DNA of 64,000 bases from Sphingobacterium multivorum (lineage in GTDB: Bacteria > Bacteroidota > Bacteroidia > Sphingobacteriales > Sphingobacteriaceae), in assembly GCF_900457465.1 (NCBI RefSeq), contig NZ_UAUU01000008.1:124001-188000 (forward strand). The letters are read 5' to 3'. A program made the translations under genes and the position numbers. Numbering within the stretch: the stretch's first letter is position 1; each line of letters opens with the position of its first letter. Below, in pieces: positions 37,006 to 48,342 of this stretch. The notes under the pieces are model-generated. The model saw nothing but the letters and a program-made list of their open reading frames with translations. It was not told the DNA's origin and searched no databases.

Positions 37006-37597
37006 ATGATCAAACAGAATTCGGCGGAGAGAGTCACTATTTACCTGAATACAAAAGAAGAATGGCGATTTTGGCTCGAAAACAATCATCATATAGCACA
37101 ATCAATTTGGGTGATCTGTAATACTAAAAAATCAAATTTACCGGTGGTCAGTTGGACAGAGCTGGTGGATGAAGCTTTGTGTTTTGGCTGGATTGATAGC
37201 ACGAGGAGGCCGATTGATGCCTATTCATTTATGCAATTATTTAGTCGAAGAAAACCAAAGAGCACGTGGTCTAGAATTAACAAAGAAAAAGTTAAAAAAC
37301 TAATCGATGCGAATCTGATGGCTCCAGCGGGGTACGCGGTTATAAAAATAGCACAAGAAAATGGCTCTTGGTCAATTTTGGACAGTGTGGAAGAATTAAT
37401 TATTCCCGAGGATTTGGATGAAGCATTTCAACATTATGCTGGTTCAAAAGATTATTTTCTTGGATTGAGTAAATCCGTCAAAAAAAATGATGTTGCAATG
37501 GATTGTTCTCGCCAAAAGACCAGATACCCGCAAAAAACGCATTGATGAGATTGCCGCAAGAGCAGCAGAAAAAGACAGGCCTAAGCAATTTCAGTAA
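37006..37597 (+). CDS. YdeI/OmpD-associated family protein (apparent frameshift in an A8 tract)
   Basis: The first part (MIKQNSAERVTIYLNTKEEW, then SWTELVDEALCFGWIDSTRR and RRKPKSTWSRINKEKV) is typical of the YdeI/OmpD-associated family. At a run of eight A (37480-37487) the frame is lost; the next frame continues the family's C-terminus as MLQWIVLAKRPDTRKKRIDE, then IAARAAEKDRPKQFQ, to 37597. The full protein would be about 196 residues. Members have been tied to bacteriocin protection or stress, but the biochemical role is not settled. The intact C-terminus in the other frame points to a sequencing indel. Confidence 0.85.
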
Positions 37598-38107
37598 AGT
37601 ATTCAATTGTCGAAATGAATCAGGTCTATGGTATTAGCTTTTGTCTTTTATAACTAATATTGCACGTTCTATGTAGCGTTGTTTCGCTTTTTTTTACGTT
37701 TTCCATCACTTCCTTATAAGTCAATTTCTTTCTTGGATTTTAACGATTGTTTAGAGTGGTTAAACGTATCAATTAATTTATACGAGTTCAACCAGTAGGA
37801 GGGGTTTAACTGGGGGGTAACAGGGGTATAACAGGGGTAAACCCTTGTTAACCCCTGCTATATCCCTATAAAAATGGTGTTATTTAGGTTTAACTCACGA
37901 ACTTGATCTCAATGTGGTAACATGGTTAGGGGGATAAAGAATAGTTGTCTCAATAATGCCATTTTTTATATTGGAAATATGATAAGGGGTGATAGTGCGT
38001 GTTGTATAATGATGAAACGATCAAAAGACCATGTTAAAGCTTATATTAATAGCAACTTGATTTGCTGTATTTGCTCAATTTTTGTATCATTGGGGAGATG
38101 ATAACCA
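37598..38107. other. Upstream region of the HTCS gene; contains G4 repeats
   Basis: About 510 bases without a gene. It contains an array of GGGGT-type repeats (37801-37857). No other structure was recognised. Confidence 0.6.
37801..37857. promoter_or_regulatory. Putative operator array of GGGGTwTAAC repeats, 11-bp period
   Basis: GGGGTTTAAC (37801), GGGGTAACA (37814), GGGGTATAACA (37823) and GGGGTAAAC (37834) lie in a row in the same orientation, mostly 11 bases apart, about one helical turn. TTAACCCCTG (37848-37857) follows in the opposite orientation. The spacing implies several protein molecules on one face of the DNA, upstream of the HTCS gene at 38108. Confidence 0.55.
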
Positions 38108-41100
38108 ATGCAGCAGCTTAAGTCTTTTTTATACGCGTATCTCCAACTTTTTCTTTTCCTTTTCTTAGGGCAATCGTCAGCTTGGAGCCAGGTCAATACC
38201 TATGCGTTTAAAACCTTAACCTCTGACCAGGGCCTGGTCCATAATCATGTCAATTGTGCACTCAGGGATAAGTACAATTACCTCTGGTTTGGTACCGAAT
38301 CTGGCCTTAGCCGATTTGATGGAGCGCAATTCACAAATTTTCGCTATTCCGCTAATAAACGTACCGGGCTGAGTGGAAATTCGATTTCCGCAATCTTTGA
38401 GGGACCAGAAGGCAATGTATGGATCCGTACCAGCAACCGGATGAATGTGTATGATCAGCATTCAGGCATTATCGTCCAGCAGCTTGATTCCATACTGACC
38501 CGCTTAAAGTTGCCCGTCAAAGACGTATATACGATAAGACAGCTGGAAGGGCAGACCTTTGCACTATTGTATAGTGATCGTTCGCTGATCTTGTACGATA
38601 GCCTAAAGAAAACCTATCGTACTGTACCGCAGTTGACCAAAAACAACCGAATAGCCGATGTGATAGCTGGGCAAGGGCAGACGATCTGGGTAATCTACGA
38701 AAATGGCCTGCTGGGTCACATTGATACGAAATCACTGCGAAGTACCAAAACTAGCTTATTGCCGATCAGCAATAAGCTGGTAAATTATAATCTATTTGCC
38801 GATCAGGATGGGGCGATATGGATCTTCTCAAAGGATATTCCAATCGGTGTATACTGGTTTGACCCGAAAGATGGATCAATTCAACATCTCCAAAAAGAAC
38901 TATCCAATCCTTTTGTAGGTAATATCGTGCAAGATGATCAAGGGCATCTTTGGCTAGGAACTGATCATGGTGGGATCAATGTTTATGATAAAAAAACAAA
39001 AAGTGTACAGATCCTCGCTAACGATAAATATGATTTACGGAGCCTACCTTACAATAGCATAACGGCTTTATATCGGGATAAGTCAGGTATCATATGGGCG
39101 GGAACCTATAAAGGTGGCATCAGTTATTATCATCCCAAGCTGTTGTTATTCTCTTTAATCAGGAACTATCCAGGGCTTCCTAAATCGCTTCCCTTTGACG
39201 ATGTCAATAAGTTTGTACAGGATCGAAAGGGTAATCTATGGATCGGGACAAACGGTGGGGGATTGCTCTATTATAATAGCAGTCAGAAAACATTCACGCA
39301 ATACCTGCATGATCCTCAGGATCCCAACAGTTTGAGCAGCAACGTGATTGTTTCCTTATTGCTGGATACGGAAGATAAGCTGTGGATCGGAACTTATCGA
39401 GGTGGTATGTGTCGATTCGACGGCAAAAGTTTTAAGGTTTTCCACCGTGATTCGGCACCTGGAAAGTTGAACGACGATAGTGTATGGGAGATCTACGAGG
39501 ATAGTCAACATCGATTTTGGATAGGAACCTTAAGTGCTGGCTTGTACCTGTTTGATAAAAAGACAGAACAGTTTTCGAGAGCGTATACTCGGCAGGGACA
39601 AACCATTAACAGCAATTATATCTCTGTCTTGTTTGAAGATTCAAAAAAACGGCTCTGGATCGGCACAGCGACAGGTTTGGCATTGTTGGCTCCCGACGAC
39701 AAGATTAGCTATATGAATACATCCAGTTCGCCCATGAAACTTATGAATGATCTGATTTATGATATTAAAGAGGACAAAACTGGTCGTATTTGGGTAGCAA
39801 CACAAGAGGGCTTGCATGTAATCGACGGTACAAAAGTAAGCTATCTCACACAGCAGGATGGACTCAGCGACGATGCGATCCTGGCGCTCTTGGTCGATAA
39901 TCAGGGGGGAATCTGGGCTTCAACAAACAAAGGACTGTCGGCGATTGTTGGCAAAGGGCAGGCCGAGAAGTTCATCATCCGCAATTTTACAAGGGAATCA
40001 GGCCTTCAGGGGAATGTATTCAATGAAAACGCCGCTTTAAAAATGCGGGACGGAAGACTTGTCTTTGGTGGGCCAAAGGGATTCAATTTTATCGACCCTA
40101 AGAAAATTAGCAGCGAAAGTGAACTGGTCTTACCGCTTTTGTCCAATCTTTATTTATTTAACAAGCGGATAGCCGTAGGTGAGGAATTTTCTGGCCGGGT
40201 CATTTACGATCAAGCCCTGAATAATCTTAAAGAACTGAGTCTTCCTTACAACCTCAATGCCATTTCGCTGGAGTTCTCTACCTTTGACTACCTGCAACAG
40301 CATAATGGACTCTACCAATATCAGCTTGCTGGTCTAAGTGATGAATGGTTTGATTTTGAACCGGCAACCATGCGCGCCAATTTCACCAATCTAGACACCC
40401 GAAGCTACAATTTGTATATTCGGCACGCCATCGATTCGAATAGCTGGTCTGAGGGCGTGCTGCTCCTAACAATCGATATACAGCCACCTTTTTGGCGTTC
40501 GGCTTGGGCCTTTCTTTTCTATGCCAGCCTGGTACTGATCGTCCTATGGGCTTATTTTTATTTGACAAAACTACGTGTCAAGACGCGCAATCAACTCTAC
40601 CTCGCCCAGGAACAGGCTGCACAGGCAAAGGAACTGGATGCGTTGAAAACACGTTTCTTTACCAATGTAAGTCATGAATTCAGAACTCCGATCAGTTTGA
40701 TTCTAACTCCAGCGCAGCAGCTGCTGGATGAAGAGCAGCATCCAGAAAAAAAAGCCGACCTAAACTTAATCAAGAAGAAATGCAGACCGTCTGCTTAAAT
40801 TGGTCAATCAGCTGCTGGACTTTAGAAAAATTGGGAGAAAAGTGAGCTTGAGCTGAACGAAGCGTATGGGGACCTCACGGGATTTATCCGCGAAATGCTT
40901 GATGCCTTTGCCGGGATAGCGCAAAGCAATCAGATCTCGCTGCAGGTCAATATCGCTCCAGACACCTATCTGTCCTGGTTTGACAAAAACAAATTGGAAA
41001 GCATTATTTTCAATCTGATGTCAAATGCGATCAAGTTTAGCCCGGTATCCGGCATTGTGGCATTCAATGCCGAAGTCACTGAACACGAAACAGGAAAGAT

Positions 41101-42120
41101 GCTGCGTATTGAAGTTCAAAATCAGGGTACAGCGATTCCCGAAAACCTACAAGCCCGCGTATTTGAACGTTACATGCAACTGGATGTGCCCAATGGAAAA
41201 CTGAATCAGGGTACGGGAATCGGGCTTTCTATTGTTAAAGACTATGTCGAATTCTTGGGCGGAACTATCGCGCTGAGCAGCAATGTGCACTGGACGATTT
41301 TAAAGTTCAGCTACCCATACATAAGGCCGAAGCGAGTGTCGATCCTGTCGAAAGCAATAAGCAGGATAAACCCGCTATTTTATTGGTCGAAGATGATATC
41401 GACTTCCTTCAATACCTGGAGCGGACCCTGAGTTCAGATTACCTAATCCACGCTGCGCAAAGCATCAATGATGCAAAATTGATCCTAAGCAATCAGCAGG
41501 TCGATCTTGTCATCACCGATCTCAGCCTGCCTGGTGAGAGCGGACTGGATTTTTGCCGGTTTATAAAGGCCCAGGCCAAGCTGGTCCATATCCCTGTGCT
41601 GATTGTAACGGCCGTAGTCAATCAGAAAATTGAACTGGAAGCCTTGGAGTCGGGTGCTACAGATTATATCAACAAGCCTTTTAATATTAACCTGCTGCGT
41701 TCAAAATTAGCGCAGATACTCCATCAACAACAGACAATGGTAAAACGGTATAAAAAACAGATTAATGTTAATCTGGCGCAGCCCGATATCGTATCTGCTG
41801 ATGAACAGTTTATCCGTATGCTGGTAAAGGAAATTGAACAGGATCTCAGCGACTCTTCGCTTTCTGTCGAACTGCTAGCCAAAAGAATGAACCTCACGCG
41901 CGTAGGGCTTTATAAAAAGGTGCTAGCCATCACAGGCTATTCACCGATGGAATACATCCGACATATTCGGCTCAAACGTGCCATGCATCTGGTTCAGAAC
42001 TCGAAATTATCGATGGCTGAAATTGCTTATGAAGTAGGATTCGGAAATCCGAAACAATTCAGCAAATATTTTAAATCTGCATTTGGTAACCTGCCGTCTT
42101 TTTATCGAAAAAGCTTGTAA
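38108..42120 (+). CDS. Hybrid two-component system sensor/regulator (HTCS; three apparent frameshifts)
   Basis: About 1337 residues once three indels are bridged. A signal peptide precedes 12-14 Reg_prop propeller repeats (LWFGTESGLSRFDG, LWIGTNGGGLLYYN, LWIGTYRGGMCRFDG), then a Y_Y_Y domain and one membrane helix near residue 805 (WAFLFYASLVLIVLWAYFYL). Next come a HisKA domain (FFTNVSHEFRTPISLIL, catalytic histidine), an HATPase domain (NLMSNAIKFSP, GTGIGLSIVKDYVEF), a receiver (ILLVEDDIDFLQYL, VDLVITDLSLPGE) and an AraC-type helix-turn-helix (SMAEIAYEVGFGNPKQFSKY). Frames break near 40776, 40835 and 41300, at A- or T-rich runs. Such proteins sense oligosaccharides in the periplasm and switch on the adjacent PUL. 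Confidence 0.92.
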
Positions 42121-42165
42121 ATAAGTGAATTGTCGATAGTGTTTTCCGCCAGTATCCCCGCGTAA

Positions 42166-42209
42166 GTTAACAAAATAACCCCTAAAAGTTAACAAAATAT
42201 ACCCCTTAT
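42166..42209. promoter_or_regulatory. Putative operator: two 22-bp direct repeats before the GH31 operon
   Basis: GTTAACAAAATAACCCCTAA (42166) and GTTAACAAAATATACCCCTT (42188) are near-identical units placed exactly 22 bases apart, ending 16 bases before a TATATTTG box. They contain the same TATACCCCT core as the operators at 29556 and 37801. AraC-type HTCS proteins are known to bind direct repeats. Confidence 0.6.
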
Positions 42210-42225
42210 ACAACCGGTTGCATTC

Positions 42226-42233
42226 TATATTTG
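42226..42233 (+). promoter_or_regulatory. -7 box of the PUL operon
   Basis: TATATTTG (TANNTTTG consensus), 70 bases before the GH31 start. No TTTG lies at -33; the CCCCT repeat takes its place, fitting an activator-dependent promoter. Confidence 0.6.
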
Positions 42234-42302
42234 ATCTGTTCTTTCAATAGGAAAGGACGCGTAATAACCAAGGGAATATAATAACCAATAAATCTTATTT
42301 AA

Positions 42303-45166
42303 ATGCGCAACTTAACGTACGCTTTAAGTGGTTTGATGCTCTTCGCAATCGTGCAGCAGGGATTTAGCCAAGCCAATAAAGCTCATTATCAAAAAATGCC
42401 TTCCGGTATTAAGGTCAGCTTCAAAAATTCGGAGACCTCCATTGATCAGGATATTTATTTGGATGTCGTAACCGACAAGATTGTGCGTGTTACAGCTGTT
42501 CCAGCTGGTGCAGTCTTACCGGAACAAACGAGCTTAGTGATCGTCGATTCACTGCGCCGGCAAGTAAAATCACTCGCGGTAAGCTCGACCGACTCGACGG
42601 TAAATGTACAAACGGCCAATATGCAGGCCGTAGTTTCCTTGATGAACGGCAAAGTGGAATTTTTTGACCTTAAGGGGCAATCCATCTTGAAAGAAGCAAA
42701 GCGGAATTCAAGTTCTTTTTTAGCCAATAGTTATCAAGGTGATGCATTTTATCACATTAACCAAGACTTTATTGTCAATTCGGAAGAGGGGATCTATGGA
42801 CTCGGCCAACATCAGAATGCGGTGATGAACTATAACCGTGGCAAACAGGTTTCGCTGCTGCAGTACAATACAGAAATCGGAATGCCCTTTTTACTGTCCA
42901 CTAACAACTATGGCATTTTATGGCACAATTACTCCATTACAAAAGCGGGCGACGTGAGGCCGTTATTGCCTTTAAATGCTTTTAAGTTGCAGTCAAAAGA
43001 AGGAGAGCCGGGTTGGCTCACGGCAACCTATGTAAATCGGAACAAGGACGAAGAAGTGTATCTATCCCGACCGGAATCAATCATTGACTATGGCTACCTA
43101 ACAGATCAGCACAAATTTCCAAAGAGCGTAAAGCTGGCCGAAAGCAAAGTCATCTATGCCGGAAGTTTCTCTTCGCCCTATACTGGCAAACATGTGCTGC
43201 ATTTTAAATATTCAGGTTATATGAAAGTTTGGATTGATGGCGAGCAGGTCGCTGACCGCTGGCGGCAATCCTGGAATGCAGGTACCTTTGAAATAGAAAG
43301 AGACCTGCAGAAAGATAAAACTTACCAGATCCGAATGGAATGGATACCTGATGGGGGCGAATCTTATTTTACCTTAAACTGGCAGAGCCCCATTCCAGAA
43401 GCGCGTAAAAACGTATTTTCCTTTAATTCAGAAGCTGGAGATGCCATTGATTATTACTTTGTACAGGGCGCATCAATGGATGAGGTCATTGCAGGTTATC
43501 GCCACTTGTCCGGCAAGGCACCGATTATGCCGATTTGGAGCTTTGGATTTTGGCAGAGCAGAGAACGTTACAAGACACAAGCGGAAATTGAGGAGGTCGC
43601 GGCTGAATTTCGCAGACGTAAGATTCCGATCGACAATATTGTGCAGGATTGGTCTTACTGGGCTGAAAACGACTGGGGGAGCCAAAAATTTGATGTAAAG
43701 CGTTTTCCAGACCCTCTGGCCATGGTGAAGAAGCTGCATTATCAGCACTTTAAGATCATGATTTCGGCCTGGCCTAAAATCAATGAAGAGTCTTCCGTAT
43801 ACCAAGAATTTAAAGCCAACAAATGGATCTATCCGAGAAATATTTATGACGGCCGTAAAGATTGGATCGGAAAGGGCTATACCTCGACATTTTATGATCC
43901 TTTCAACAAAGCGGCACGCGATGGTTCTGGAAATTGTTGGACAACAATCTTTTCAAAATTGGGATCGATGCCTGGTGGATGGATGCGAGTGAGCCAGATA
44001 TTCACTCCAATATTGATCTGGACGAGCGTAAATCGGTCTTTCAGCCAGCTATAGGATCATCTGTTCGCTACTATAATGCGTTCCCTTTGCAAAATGCCAA
44101 GGGTATCTACGAGGGCCAGCGTGAAACAGATCCTAACAAACGGGTGTTTATTCTGACGCGATCCTTTTTTGCAGGGCAGCAGCGCTATGCGGCGGCTGCC
44201 TGGAGCGGCGATATTGCTTCGAGATGGCATGACATGAAAGATCAGATTGCCGGGGGCATCAATTTCTCGATGTCCGGTACACCTTATTGGACGATGGATG
44301 CAGGTGGCTTTTTGGTTGAAAACAGGTTTCACAAACCTGATGCGGTGGACTTGGAGGAGTGGCGCGAGCTGAATAGCCGCTGGTACCAATACGGGGCATT
44401 CTTGCCTTTATTCAGGGCGCATGGACAATATCCCTACCGCGAGCCGTATAATATCGCTCCTGTGGATCATCCGGCCTATAAAAGCATGATCTATGCGATC
44501 AATCTACGGTATAAATTACTGGCCTATAATTATAGTCTTGCCGCAAAGACTTTTTTTGATGACTATTCGATGATACGTGGACTTGCCATGGATTTCCCCC
44601 AGGACAAAGATGGATTCGACCGCAATGACCAATACCTTTGGGGACCATCTTTGCTCATCAGTCCTGTCACTGAAAAAGGTGCGAGCTCACGCAAGATACA
44701 CTTTCCAAAAGGAACCAGCTGGTATGATCTATACAGTGGCAAGATGGTAACAGGTGGGCAGGATCTGCTTGTTGCTGCACCATACGAACGTATCCCTGTT
44801 TATGTCAGAGCCGGAGCAATATTGCCTATTGGACCGGTCATGCAGTATACTGCCGAGAAAAAGCCGGATGTACTGGATGTCTATGTCTATGCGGGAGCAA
44901 ACGGTCATTTTTCACTCTATGAAGACGAAGGAAGCAACTATAATTATGAAAAAGGGAAATATAGTCGCATTGATTTCAGTTATGACAATTCGACAAAGAC
45001 GCTGTCAGTGGCCAACCGTCAGGGTGATTTCGATGGCATGCTGACCAAAAGAAAGTTCAATTTCATTTTTGTCAGCGACAGCAACGCCGTTGGACTGGAT
45101 GTTTCACCAGCAAAACCCACAGTGGTAACCTATGCCGGTAAAGCCTTGCAGGTCAAATTAAAATAA
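42303..45166 (+). CDS. GH31-family alpha-glycosidase (probable alpha-xylosidase) with PA14 insert (apparent frameshift)
   Basis: About 954 residues with one base restored near 43921. A signal peptide (FAIVQQGFSQ) precedes the N-terminal beta-sandwich. A PA14 domain lies at about 275-375 (SPYTGKHVLHFKYSGYMKVW) and the GH31 barrel from about 395 (MPIWSFGFWQSRERYKTQAE). The nucleophile is the Asp of AWWMDASEP (about 561) and the acid/base that of WSGDIASRW (about 637). A PA14 insert is known in xyloglucan alpha-xylosidases of Bacteroides and Cellvibrio. The first frame stops at 44054; inserting a T (GATTGGTTCTGG) joins it to KLLDNNLFKIGIDAWW. It heads the operon with SusC 27 bases downstream. 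The signal peptide places it outside the cytoplasm, probably the periplasm. Confidence 0.9.
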
Positions 45167-45193
45167 TAAAAACCAATTTATAAATCAAGAGAT

Positions 45194-48100
45194 ATGATAA
45201 GCAAACAATTGTTGAGCAGGGGCATGGCCGTCGTTGTCATGACCAGCGTAACCTCTTTGGTCTGGGCACAATCCTTTACCGGATCGGTTGTTTCGGCTGA
45301 TTCAGGACTGCCGATCGGGGGAGCGAGTATCAAAGTAAAGAATCAGAAGATTTCAACGAGTAGTGATGAATCGGGCAAGTTTGCACTGAAGGCCAGCACA
45401 GGGACAGTATTGATCGTTACCTACGTAGGGTACAAAACCGAAGAAATTACAGTGACTGGCCCCAATATGGTGATCCGCCTGCAGCCGCAAGCTTCCGATC
45501 TTGAAGAAGTGGTGGTTATCGGCTACGGTGTACAAAAGAAAAAATTGAATACGGGAGCCAACTTGAAGGTAGAGGGTGAAGAACTGCAGAAACGTAATCA
45601 ATTAAACCCGCTGCAGTCGCTTCAGGGGCAAGCACCGGGTGTATCCATTACATCAACTTCCGGTCAGCCGGGAGCAGATATGAAGGTCGTCGTCCGCGGA
45701 CTGGGAACAATTGGCAATTCAGGCCCCTTGTACGTCATCGATGGCGTTCCGGGAGGGGATATTTCGGTCTTAAATGCGGCCGATATCCAATCTATCGACG
45801 TATTGAAAGACGCGGCTTCGGCCGCCATCTATGGTTCGCAGGCTGCCAATGGGGTTATTCTGGTCACCACTAAAATGGGCGCTGCGGGAAAAAATGTGCT
45901 GTCGTTTGATGGCTATACAGGCATTCAGAACGTTTCGCGTAAAGCAAAATTGCTGGATGCAGATCAGTACAAGCTGATCATGAATGAGCAATCGCTGAAT
46001 TCGGGGGCTGGGGTTATTGATTTTAACAGCATGGACGGTCTGGCCAATACCAATTGGATGGATTACATGTTTAAGGATAATGCAAAAATGGACAATTACA
46101 ATGTTGCCCTGACTGGCGGCAATGAAAAATCCACCTACGCCTTATCGATGAACTATATTGGTCAGGAGGGGATTGTCGGTGGTAAAGATGTTTCCAACTA
46201 TCAGCGTTATGGTTTCCGTACGAACTCGGAACATAAACTCTTCGATAACTTTGTGAAAATAGGTCAGCACCTCAACTTTAACTACATCAAAAATCGAGGC
46301 ATCAGTGTCGGCAATCAGTACAGTAATACGCTGCGCGGTGCTTTTGCGACTTCGCCCTTGTCACCGGTGTACTCGGACAATGGCTTGTACGGAAGTCCTT
46401 TCAATGATACCTCCAATTCACCTTGGTACAATGGGGACAGCAATCCATATGGGGTGATGATGACCAATTCGAACAATGCCAATGATGGTCAAAAATTATT
46501 GGCCGATATCTTTGCGGAAATCGAACCGATCAAAGGCTTGAAGATCCGGTCATTGCTGGGATTCAACTATTATGCTTCAGAATATAGAAGTTTTACGCCC
46601 ATGTATCGATTCTCTATCTACACCTACAATCAAGATCATACAACAACCTCGCAGAACATGAGCAAAGGTCATACGCTGACCTGGACAAATACTGCTTCCT
46701 ATGACTTTGATATCCATACGGATCATCGTTTTTCGGCTATGGTTGGTATGGAATCGCTACGTTACCAGGGAACTTACCTTTCAGGATCCAACTGGAATCT
46801 GCTTTCGCAGTTCAATGATTTTGCACATGCTTATTTGGACAATACCACAGGCCAGGCGCACCTGGATGAAAAAGGGAACGTCGTCGAAACGCGTACGGTG
46901 TCTGGAAAGCCAGAGAACATCACCCGTAGGGTCTCGTACTTTGGACGGCTGGGCTATAATTATAAGGAAAAGTACCTGTTGAATGCTACATTGCGTGCAG
47001 ATGGATCCTCTAAATTTTCGCGCAGCAATCGCTGGGGATATTTTCCTTCGGTATCGGCAGGTTGGGTCATTTCTTCCGAAGAGTTTTTTAAAGAACATTT
47101 AGCGGCTGTAAACTTCTTTAAACTCCGTGCTTCATGGGGGCAAGTGGGTAATCAGGATATCGCTGATTTTCAATATGCGGCACCCATCAGTACCTCAACA
47201 GGAATTACATCGTCCAACCCCGGAGCACATTATGTCTTTGGAACGAGTAACAATAATATCGCCGGGGCTTATCCGAGCCGTTTATCCAATCCGAATCTGA
47301 CCTGGGAAACTTCCGAACAGACTAATATTGGATTTGATGCCAAATTTGCGAACAGCCGCCTGGATGTTGTGGCCGATTTTTATGTCAAAAAGACCAAGAA
47401 CTGGCTGGTTACAGCGCCTGTTTTGGCGACACCGGAACGTTGCCCCCTTTTATCAATGGCGGTGACGTGAAGAATACAGGGGTGGAATTGGGCCTAAATT
47501 GGGCGGATAAGATCAATGAAGTCAAGTATCGTCTTGGGGTAAATGGTGCCTATAACAAAAATAAGGTGGGACAGATTCCGACTGAAGATGGCATTATCCA
47601 TGGACAGACAGCCATGTTATACGATAATTCGGAAGAATTTTATCGTGCTGCAAATGGTCTACCCATTGGCTACTTCTGGGGGTATAAGACAGACGGCCTA
47701 TTCCAGAACCAAGCCGAGATCGACGCCTGGAAAACAGCCGGGAAAGGTATCCTTCAAGCGGATGTGAAACCGGGCGATGTGAAATATGTAGACCAGAATA
47801 GTGATGGTATTATTAATGCCTCGGATAAGACAAATCTGGGTGTGGGCATGCCTAATTTTACTTATGGATTTAATATTGGACTGGATTATAAAGGATTTGA
47901 TTTCTCGGTGAATGCCTACGGTTCCCTGGGAAACAAAATTGTACAATCTTACCGCAATCATGCCAATAAACAAGCAAACTATACCACGCGAATATTAGAC
48001 CGATGGACCGGAGAGGGGACTTCCAGTACAATTCCCCGTGTTACGGAAACGAATGTCAATTGGCAGTTTTCAGACCTTTATATTCAGGATGGAGACTTTC

Positions 48101-48330
48101 TTCGGATCAGCAATGTGACCTTAGGTTATGATCTATCGAAGCTGATCAAATGGAAGTATGCTAATCAGATCCGCTTCTACGTTCAAGGACAAAACCTGTT
48201 CACGTTCACCAAATATGATGGGATGGATCCCGAGATCGGTTATGGAACCGATGGTTGGGTGTCGGGTATCGACCTTGGTTACTATCCAAGACCAAGGACT
48301 GTATTATTTGGCCTAAATGTTAAATTCTAA
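45194..48330 (+). CDS. SusC/RagA-type TonB-dependent outer-membrane receptor (apparent frameshift)
   Basis: About 1045 residues with one base restored near 47431. A signal peptide ends in SLVWAQ. A carboxypeptidase-like domain (SVVSADSGLPIGGASIKVKN) and the EEVVVIGYGVQKKKLNTGAN linker follow, then a plug (PLYVIDGVPGGDISVL, DAASAAIYGSQAANGVILV) and a barrel ending TVLFGLNVKF. The first frame breaks after VLATP; restoring one G gives GTLPPFINGGDVKNTGVELG. No STN domain is present, so regulation probably comes from the HTCS instead. It is followed by susD after 12 bases. Confidence 0.93.
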
Positions 48331-48342
48331 ACACAAGAAATC

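Noticed and set aside
40770..41310. Programmed frameshifting in the HTCS gene
   Set aside because: Three separate shifts of mixed direction without slippery-site plus hairpin context, in a window with many similar breaks; indels are simpler.
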